Shown piece after piece: positions 1 to 4,273 of a DNA stretch of 5,772 nt. Source of the stretch: Opitutia bacterium (GTDB lineage: Bacteria; Verrucomicrobiota; Verrucomicrobiia; Opitutales; Coraliomargaritaceae); the NCBI GenBank assembly GCA_003503355.1, contig DOCS01000164.1, forward strand, positions 1 through 5,772, written 5' to 3'. The notes under the pieces are model-generated. The model was not told the origin of the DNA and searched no databases. It saw only the letters and a list, made by a program, of their open reading frames with translations. The translations under genes were made by a program, and so were the position numbers. Positions within the stretch are counted from its first letter, which is position 1. Each line of letters opens with the position of its first letter.

Positions 1-198
1 AATCCCCCCTGTCCTTTTTTTTTTTACGGTGGCGGCGCACGAGACTTTGAACGGAGGACGTCACTCCCATCCCTGCGCTTCGCAGCATCGCTTCCAGCGC
101 TCCAAGCAACTGCGCCGTGCTCCTTCGGTTATGAAGCTCTAGTCTTTGCTGCCTGGAGTCGACTCGTCGCCGACGGACCGCCAGCCTTTATGGTCTAG
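1..198. other. Gene-less left edge, unassigned
   Basis: No open reading frame of useful length or recognisable protein is visible on either strand. The stretch holds an 11-base T run (15-25) that could be the tail of a terminator whose stem lies outside the window. There is an imperfect palindrome around a GACGTC core (53-67; GGAG and CTCC arms) and a small hairpin with 5-bp arms CTGCG/CGCAG and a 3-nt loop (73-85). It could be intergenic DNA, a dispersed repeat, or the more decayed upstream part of the gene remnant that follows. Confidence 0.4.
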
Positions 199-467
199 GG
201 AAATGTCTCGGGAAGATCGGCTCCGGGGGCGCACCGATGGGTGATGTGGGTTTTCCTGTGGGAGGACGGAGTGCTGCGGGAGCTTGCTGCCATCACAGGG
301 GCAGGGAAGAGGTATAACTTTAAAGACCTCAACGGCGACGGCTCATTGGAGTTTGTGAATCAAGAGGGCGGTGTCTGCACTTGTCCGAACGGAAGGCGGC
401 TTCACAGGCTTCACCGTGGGTCTATCGCTTTAATGGTGAAAGCTATGAGCCTGTTGCTGCGAACTGA
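199..467 (+). pseudogene. Decayed 3' end of an FG-GAP/VCBS-like secreted protein gene
   Basis: Protein-like text appears in pieces in different frames. Frame 1 (about 229-375) reads WVFLWEDGVLREL, then FKDLNGDGSLEFVNQE; the acidic D-x-N-G-D-G-x-x-E/D loop is typical of FG-GAP/VCBS or dockerin-like calcium-binding repeats. The continuation is in frame 0: PWVYRFNGESYEPVAAN followed by a TGA at 465-467. That looks like the natural C-terminal end of such proteins ('...PWVYRFDGE.Y'). A short Gly-rich piece (IGSGGA, 216-233) is also in frame 0, just before frame 1 takes over. The simplest reading is one gene end with at least one, probably two, frameshifts and no start. A GTG at 241 opens a 97-codon frame, but its second half (after about residue 45) is out of register with the protein-like signal. 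Sequencing error is an alternative to true decay. The family call is from motif appearance only. Confidence 0.45.
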
Positions 468-717
468 AGAAATTTTAAGTGGCAGGCTTGTTCAGCAGTT
501 GCAGATAGGCGGCTCTGTTTTTCTCCTGAGTTGAGTCAGCATTTATTTTTGCTTCAAGCGGTTGCCCAGCGGTTGCCAAAAAAACGGTCTTTTTTGGGAT
601 TTTCACGGATTCCATCGAATTCTTTCGGACTGCCCATTTTGACCAGAACGACCGGTGGTGCGAATGCGGTGTTTGCTGCGCCTTTCTCTCAGTCGCTTAT
701 AGGCTGGTTTTAGGTAC
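468..717. other. Gene-less stretch between gene remnant and tRNA terminator
   Basis: No convincing gene. It contains an 11-bp period tandem duplication (AGCGGTTGCC at 557-566 and 568-577). An AT-rich inverted repeat follows immediately: CC plus A6 at 576-583 against T6 plus GG at 590-597, with a 6-nt loop. The inverted repeat lacks a GC-rich stem plus T tract, so I do not call it a terminator. The 60-codon frame at 531-713 has no recognisable protein character. Confidence 0.4.
557..578. repeat. Tandem 11-bp direct repeat (two units)
   Basis: Two copies of AGCGGTTGCC start at 557 and 568, with an 11-base period. This is about one helical turn, so both copies face the same side of the DNA. It could be a binding site or simple slippage; nothing nearby assigns a function. 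Confidence 0.7.
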
Positions 718-753
718 AAAAAAATCCCGCAACTTTGTGGAAAGTTGCGGGAT
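718..753 (-). terminator. Intrinsic terminator of the tRNA-Lys/tRNA-Thr unit
   Basis: On the minus strand a perfect 13-bp stem (724-736 pairing with 741-753) closes a 4-nt loop (CCAC). It has a GC-rich CCCGC/GCGGG section and is followed by a run of seven T (complement of the A run 718-724, whose last A is also the last base of the stem). It begins six bases after the encoded CCA of tRNA-Thr. The plus-strand side has no T run, so it acts on minus-strand transcription. Confidence 0.93.
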
Positions 754-759
754 CTAAAA

Positions 760-835
<76 letters not shown>

Positions 836-840
836 CTACT

Positions 841-913
<73 letters not shown>

Positions 914-951
914 AAGTTTGTTTGCGACCGAAATCGCTAACGAAGACACGG

Positions 952-979
952 ACAATGTGGCGGGAGCTTCTGTTGTCAA
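952..979 (-). promoter_or_regulatory. Candidate promoter of the tRNA-Lys/tRNA-Thr unit
   Basis: On the minus strand a perfect -35 TTGACA (974-979) is followed after 16 nt by CATTGT (952-957), a poor -10. The predicted start near 945 would leave a leader of about 30 nt before tRNA-Lys, which is plausible. The same TTGACA...CATTGTC arrangement occurs upstream of nrdB with a 17-nt spacer. No terminator separates this site from the end of the gene at 997-1551, so read-through from the sigma operon is also possible. Confidence 0.45.
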
Positions 980-996
980 GCCATCGATTGTATTTT

Positions 997-1551
997 TTAA
1001 AAATTTTCGCTTTCGGCAATCGGCGCACGTTTCTGTGGGCGTTCTGGGTGTGATTTTGGATCGCCAGGTTGGTGTGGGGGGCGTGGGCCTTTTTTGTCGC
1101 GATGTGGCGGTAGGAACCCTTGTGCTTTCAAGACTGCTTGACGCTCTTCGCGGGACATGCTGCGCAGTTTTTCGCGCCATTCTGCGCGTGCGTCGGGAGA
1201 CATCTGTAGCCAGCGATCGTGCATCGCTTGGCGCTGCTCCTTGGGGAGGTCCTTATATTGTTTGCGCATGGCAGCGACTTTTTCGGGCGGCATTTTGCGA
1301 ATGGTACCAATGCGCCCGCGCATTTGGGCCTTTGCTTCGGGTGTCATTTGTTCGATGTGCTCAATGGTTTGGCGCAGGTTGGTCAGTTGTTGATCTTCCA
1401 TTTGGAGCAACTGTTGGAGTAGGCGTGTCTCTGTGTGGGGCTTGTCGGGTTGTTCTGGGGTAGCTTGCGGTGACGTTGCGGCGGGGCACACGCTGCTGGT
1501 GGCGGTGAGCAGCATACAGCAAAGTAAGGAAAGAAGTCGGTGTGTGTTCAT
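997..1551 (-). CDS. Secreted charged repeat protein, DUF3106/CpxP-Spy-like, third gene of the sigma operon
   Basis: 184 residues. A signal peptide is evident: MNTHR, a hydrophobic core LLSLLCCMLLTA (6-17), then VCPAAT with a likely signal peptidase I cut near residue 25. The cysteine at 22 is not in a good lipobox. The mature part (about 40-146) is helical, highly charged and Met-rich. It holds about five units of 15-18 residues that begin like 'MTPEAK', 'MPPEKV', 'LPKEQR', 'MSPDAR' and 'MSREER' (near 69, 87, 102, 117 and 132). This pattern is typical of DUF3106-type proteins and resembles periplasmic Spy/CpxP/ZraP-like proteins that bind misfolded proteins or metals. The tail (147-178) is Pro/Lys/Arg/His-rich and probably disordered. 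Its ATG overlaps the stop of the candidate anti-sigma gene (ATGA, 1548-1551), implying translational coupling; no Shine-Dalgarno sequence is visible. Inferred role: periplasmic sensor, chaperone or output of the sigma system. The function is unproven and the family assignment is by pattern only. Confidence 0.8.
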   Translation of the reverse strand: MNTHRLLSLLCCMLLTATSSVCPAATSPQATPEQPDKPHTETRLLQQLLQMEDQQLTNLRQTIEHIEQMTPEAKAQMRGRIGTIRKMPPEKVAAMRKQYKDLPKEQRQAMHDRWLQMSPDARAEWREKLRSMSREERQAVLKAQGFLPPHRDKKGPRPPHQPGDPKSHPERPQKRAPIAESENF

Positions 1552-1940
1552 GATTTAATGTCGAATTTCAGGGCCTCGAGTGTGTTGAGGAGAGCGTCGC
1601 TGCTTAAGTGGTCGTCTTGCAGTTGAGTGAATCCGGAAAGTCCTTCTTCGAGGAGAAAGATTTCTTGGATGTCGGCGGCGGATAGTGTCGATGGGTGGTC
1701 GACGGCTGGCGTGGTGGCGATGAACTGTACGAGTAGGCATGCAGCCGCGATGGCGGCCGCCGCCGGTAGGGCGAAGTGTACCAGCTTACTGATGTGGCTG
1801 GGCCTGGCTTTGGGCGCGGGTAGGTCATCTGCGGCGGCGAGTACGCGCTGAGTGAAGTCACTGCTGGGTTGCAGTGGGCGACTGGCGAGAAGGTCGTCGA
1901 TTTTCCGGTCGAGCGGATTGCGTGAGTCGGTGGTTTTCAT
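1548..1940 (-). CDS. Candidate membrane-anchored anti-sigma factor
   Basis: 130 residues. The N-terminal part (1-50) is hydrophilic and presumably cytoplasmic, with the stretch DRKIDDLLASRPLQPSSDFTQRV (11-33). One clear transmembrane helix spans about 53-75 (LVHFALPAAAAIAAACLLVQFIA). A short acidic outer segment (76-130) contains IQEIFLLEEGLSGF. I see no zinc-binding HxxxCxxC anti-sigma motif, so it is not a classical ZAS-domain protein. The call rests on its position 20 bp downstream of the sigma gene on the same strand, its one-helix topology and its small size. This three-gene arrangement is a common layout for ECF sigma systems. The predicted job is to bind the sigma factor at the inner membrane until a signal arrives, perhaps sensed with the secreted protein encoded next. 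It could instead be a structural membrane protein. Confidence 0.72.
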   Translation of the reverse strand: MKTTDSRNPLDRKIDDLLASRPLQPSSDFTQRVLAAADDLPAPKARPSHISKLVHFALPAAAAIAAACLLVQFIATTPAVDHPSTLSAADIQEIFLLEEGLSGFTQLQDDHLSSDALLNTLEALKFDIKS

Positions 1941-1960
1941 TTTTAAAGTCGAGCGGCTGG

Positions 1961-2608
1961 TTATGCGAAGTCTTTTAGTTCTTTGCGAAGGTGTATGCGT
2001 GCGCGGTGGATCCAGGTCTTGACCGAGCTGATGCTGGCGTCGAGGGCGAGGGCGATTTCATCGTAGGAGAGTCCTTGCTGTTGCAGCATAAGGATGGCAT
2101 TGCGCTGGTTTTCGGAGAGGCTGGCGAGTGCGCGGTGGAAGGCTTCTTCGATGTCGGTCGTGGCGTTGGCTTGGTCCGCCTGTTGCTGCATGAAGTAGTC
2201 GTTGGGGTCGATCAGGTCGAGCGGGCGGCGTGAGCGTTTGCGGTAGCTGTCGATCAGGCGCCGGCGTGCGAGGGTGAAGATGAAGGCGCTGAAGGTGCCG
2301 CGCGCGGTGTAGCGGGGGGCGGCACGGTAGAGGTCGAGGAAGGTTTCCTGAGCGAGGTCTTCGGCGTCGGCTCGGTTGTGGGTCGAGCGGTAGAAAAAGT
2401 TGATCAGATGCACCTGCCAGCGTTCGACTAGGCTGGCGAAGGCGTTGCGGTCGCCGTCAGCGATGGCGCGCAGGCAGGCGCTGTCAATGTCTTCTACGAT
2501 TGGAGTGGGTGCTGTTTTGTGTTGGGGGGCTGTCGCCATGATGCAAGTGGGCGCGTTGGAAGGTGTCGTCCAAGTTCGTGGGGTCGTCGTATCAGTGCAG
2601 GCGTCCAT
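1961..2608 (-). CDS. RNA polymerase sigma-70 family, ECF-type sigma factor
   Basis: 215 residues from the first ATG. Region 2 (about 48-128) shows the usual start DGDRNAFASLVERW, the core motif DAEDLAQETFLDLY (81-94) and the -10-contacting helix with FSAFIFTLARRRLIDSYRKR (106-125). A linker leads to region 4 (about 153-210), with LSENQRNAILMLQQQGLSYDEIA and the helix-turn-helix LSYDEIALALDASISSVKTW (180-199), then HRARIHLRKEL. Regions 1 and 3 are absent, as in ECF (group 4) sigmas. The first 40 residues are Thr/Pro-rich and unlike sigma factors. The second ATG at 2539 (residue 24, MATAPQHK) is an equally good start; neither has a clear ribosome-binding site. It directs RNA polymerase to a small regulon and is probably held inactive by the following membrane protein. 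It is the first gene of the minus-strand operon and diverges from nrdB. No ECF-type (GGAAC-like) autoregulatory promoter was found upstream. Confidence 0.95.
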   Translation of the reverse strand: MDACTDTTTPRTWTTPSNAPTCIMATAPQHKTAPTPIVEDIDSACLRAIADGDRNAFASLVERWQVHLINFFYRSTHNRADAEDLAQETFLDLYRAAPRYTARGTFSAFIFTLARRRLIDSYRKRSRRPLDLIDPNDYFMQQQADQANATTDIEEAFHRALASLSENQRNAILMLQQQGLSYDEIALALDASISSVKTWIHRARIHLRKELKDFA

Positions 2609-2815
2609 AGTTACTGGTGTAATCGCCTTTTGGCAAAGAAAGTTGCAGTCTCTCAGGGTTATTTTTGGGCGTTGGCAACTTCGTTTCGATCGATAGACCT
2701 AGCGGGTGGATTTTTGCTGAATTAACTCGTTGCTGGTGGCTAGTTGCAAACTCCGCTCTGTGAACGATTTGGCGCATAATAGATCTTCTGTGATGTGCGC
2801 GTAAATGGAGTGTAA

Positions 2816-2831
2816 TCGCTATATATAGTGT
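2816..2831 (+). promoter_or_regulatory. NrdR box 1 (near-consensus operator)
   Basis: The 16-mer contains the perfect palindromic core CTATATATAG (2819-2828) followed by TGT. It matches the published NrdR-box consensus acaCwAtATaTwGtgt at 14 of 16 positions, missing only positions 1 and 3. NrdR is the zinc-ribbon/ATP-cone repressor that controls bacterial ribonucleotide reductase genes. The box sits about 235 bp upstream of nrdB, just before the candidate promoter. The NrdR gene itself is not in this window. Confidence 0.8.
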
Positions 2832-2846
2832 TTGTTTTTGAAAAAC

Positions 2847-2862
2847 ATACCAGATGCGGTGT
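2847..2862 (+). promoter_or_regulatory. Candidate NrdR box 2 (degenerate)
   Basis: This 16-mer (ATACCAGATGCGGTGT) matches the NrdR consensus at about 10 of 16 positions, including the ends (C4, G13 and TGT). It begins exactly 31 bp after box 1. NrdR boxes usually occur as tandem pairs spaced by an integral number of helical turns, about 31-32 bp start to start. The spacing therefore supports it more than the sequence does. It lies 8 bp before the candidate -35. Confidence 0.45.
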
Positions 2863-2870
2863 TCGTTTGT

Positions 2871-2899
2871 TTGACAGCGCAAACCCAGATGAGCATTGT
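2871..2899 (+). promoter_or_regulatory. Candidate promoter of nrdBA
   Basis: A perfect -35 TTGACA (2871-2876), a 17-nt spacer and CATTGT (2894-2899) as a weak -10. It follows directly on the two NrdR-like boxes, as expected for a promoter under NrdR control. The implied start near 2906 gives a leader of about 157 nt. The -10 is poor, so a start closer to nrdB is possible. Confidence 0.42.
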
Positions 2900-3063
2900 C
2901 TGCCATCCAAAAGTCCCATTTAGCAGGCTAGCTTTTTCTATCTTGCTAGCATTCAACGTTTTCAGTTTTCGCGGTAATTTTTTCCAAAAAAAACCTGTTA
3001 TGTTGTCCTTTTTTTAACGAACTTTAGCTACACTCAACATTCATCTACAACTTATAGCATCAC

Positions 3064-4146
3064 ATGGAAAAATCCTACACAATCGGCGATAAAACCTTTG
3101 TTCTTGATCAGGCAAAGGCGGAAGAAGCGTACGCATCGAAACAGATTATCAACGGTAAGGATACGATGTTCTTCAATATCCTGCCGCTCAAATACCAATG
3201 GGCGTACGATCTGTACAAGACCATGAAGAACAATCACTGGGAGCCTGAAGACATCCCAATGCAGAAGGACGTGGAGTTGTGGCGCAGTGAGGATCTTTCG
3301 GATGCGGAGCGCTGGATTATCAAAATGGCGATCGGCTATTTCTCCGCTGCGGAGGGGATTGTCGGCGATAACGTTCAGCACGTGACTCGTGAGTTGGTGA
3401 CTGCCCCCGAGCTCAAGCTTCTGCTCGGTCGTCATGCACACGAAGAAAACATCCACGCCGATTCTTTGGTCTATATGATCAGCTCGTTGGGGATCAACCC
3501 GCACGAGTGTGAGGCGATGTTTGAGGATATTCCTACCATTGCGCGTAAAACCAACTTCGTGGTCAACAACTCGCGCGCTCTGCGTCGCGATATGGATTTG
3601 AGCACAACCGCGGACAAGCAGGCCTTTACAAAGAACTTGTTCCTGTTCGGTCAGTGTATGGAAGGTACTCAGTTCTATGGTTTGTTCGGCATGGTGCTTT
3701 CGCTCTACCGTCAAAACAAGTTTCCTGGTCTCGGCCAGATGTTTCGCTACACCTTGCGTGACGAGTCGAATCACATCGAGGTATTCCGTAACTTGCTTAT
3801 GGATTTGATCGAGGAGAATGCAGATGTCTGGACGCCGGAATTTAAAGAAGAACTCCGCGATCTGATGCGTGAAGCGGTTTCTCTTGAGAAGGATTTCATC
3901 CGCGACTGCTTGCCGGTTAATTCCGTTGGTCTGAGCGCAGATGAGTTCTGCCAATACATTGATTACATCGCCGACCGCCGCCTCGAAGGGGTTGGACTCC
4001 TGCCGATCAAACCTGGGGTGGAGAATCCATTCCCATGGCTGGCTGAAATGATGGACATTAAGAAAGAGCAAAATTTCTTCGAAGGCCGTGTCACCGAATA
4101 CCAGAAGTCATCTGCGATGGCTCAGGTGGATGACGACGAACTGTAA
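3064..4146 (+). CDS. nrdB: Class I ribonucleotide reductase small (radical-generating) subunit, tyrosine-less, class Ic-like
   Basis: 360 residues, full length for the family. Ferritin-like helical R2 protein that assembles a dinuclear metal cofactor and passes an oxidising equivalent to NrdA for reduction of ribonucleotides. All six expected metal ligands are present: Glu97 (SAAEGIVGDN), Glu128 and His131 (EENIH), Glu200 (CMEGTQFY), Glu234 and His237 (RDESNH). Glu at the first position, rather than Asp as in E. coli, is as in Chlamydia. The residue four after His131, the tyrosyl-radical site (E. coli Tyr122, C. trachomatis Phe127), is Leu135. Electron-transfer residues appear kept: Trp59 (HWEPEDIPM), Tyr229 (RYTLRDE) and the C-terminal Tyr346 (TEYQ). 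The acidic tail ending VDDDEL would bind NrdA. An in-frame stop at 3055-3057 makes the ATG at 3064 the first possible start; there is no Shine-Dalgarno sequence. It precedes nrdA by 127 bp, an order opposite to E. coli nrdAB. Class Ic (Mn/Fe) is favoured, but class Id (Mn/Mn) cannot be excluded from sequence. Confidence 0.97.
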   Translation: MEKSYTIGDKTFVLDQAKAEEAYASKQIINGKDTMFFNILPLKYQWAYDLYKTMKNNHWEPEDIPMQKDVELWRSEDLSDAERWIIKMAIGYFSAAEGIVGDNVQHVTRELVTAPELKLLLGRHAHEENIHADSLVYMISSLGINPHECEAMFEDIPTIARKTNFVVNNSRALRRDMDLSTTADKQAFTKNLFLFGQCMEGTQFYGLFGMVLSLYRQNKFPGLGQMFRYTLRDESNHIEVFRNLLMDLIEENADVWTPEFKEELRDLMREAVSLEKDFIRDCLPVNSVGLSADEFCQYIDYIADRRLEGVGLLPIKPGVENPFPWLAEMMDIKKEQNFFEGRVTEYQKSSAMAQVDDDEL

Positions 4147-4171
4147 ACGATTTTCCGGCGATTAATTTTCT

Positions 4172-4199
4172 CGGAGTGCGTGCCGCGGCGCGCACTCTG
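4172..4199 (+). other. Strong hairpin in the nrdB-nrdA gap
   Basis: GAGTGCG (4174-4180) pairs with CGCACTC (4191-4197). The stem extends inward by a G-U pair and two GC pairs (4181-4183 with 4188-4190) to a CGCG loop. Outward it gains a G-U and a C-G pair, giving about 12 bp in all. What follows is TTACTATTATC, not a T run, so it is not a standard terminator. It begins 25 nt after the nrdB stop. It may stabilise the nrdB message or cause partial termination that sets the NrdB:NrdA ratio. Confidence 0.6.
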
Positions 4200-4273
4200 T
4201 TACTATTATCATAAAGTTTCTTCCTTTAGCAAGAGTGTCGGCAGCTGTACCGAACCCCAACAAATCAACACTG

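Larger units (their letters stand above)
2609..3063. other. Divergent intergenic region between the sigma operon and nrdBA
   Basis: 455 bases without a credible gene, carrying the control elements of both directions. The nrd side has two NrdR-like boxes and a TTGACA promoter candidate, listed separately. The predicted nrdB leader is then about 157 nt. It contains two GCTAGC palindromes 18 bp apart (2927-2932 and 2945-2950) and is AT-rich near its end, with T6 (2978-2983), A8 (2986-2993) and T7 (3009-3015) tracts. A second weak promoter possibility is TTGTCC (3003-3008) with TACACT (3029-3034), but the spacer is 20 nt. On the sigma side no strong promoter was recognised. The 104-codon minus-strand frame at 2592-2906 overlaps the sigma start and shows no protein family character. 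Confidence 0.6.

Noticed and set aside
1..240. Integron attC site or mobile-element end
   Set aside because: No core site pair, terminal inverted repeat or integrase/transposase is visible; only small hairpins are present.
576..597. Possible terminator after the gene remnant
   Set aside because: The stem is only A/T pairs closed by two GC pairs, and no T run follows a GC-rich stem.
989..1008. Possible terminator at the end of the sigma operon
   Set aside because: Only A and T tracts are present, with no GC-rich stem, so the operon's end is unresolved.
918..1463. 181-codon plus-strand open frame
   Set aside because: It runs antisense over the secreted repeat protein gene and starts near the tRNA. 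Its composition is that of a reverse reading of a charged-repeat gene.
2820..2829. TATAGT inside NrdR box 1 as a -10 element
   Set aside because: No acceptable -35 lies 16-18 bp upstream; the palindromic operator explains the sequence better.
2592..2906. 104-codon minus-strand open frame in the divergent intergenic region
   Set aside because: It overlaps the sigma gene start out of frame, covers the NrdR boxes and promoter, and shows no protein family pattern.
3052..4071. 339-codon minus-strand open frame
   Set aside because: It lies entirely antisense over nrdB, whose identity is certain. The translation has no family character, and it is the frame shadow expected from the codon usage.
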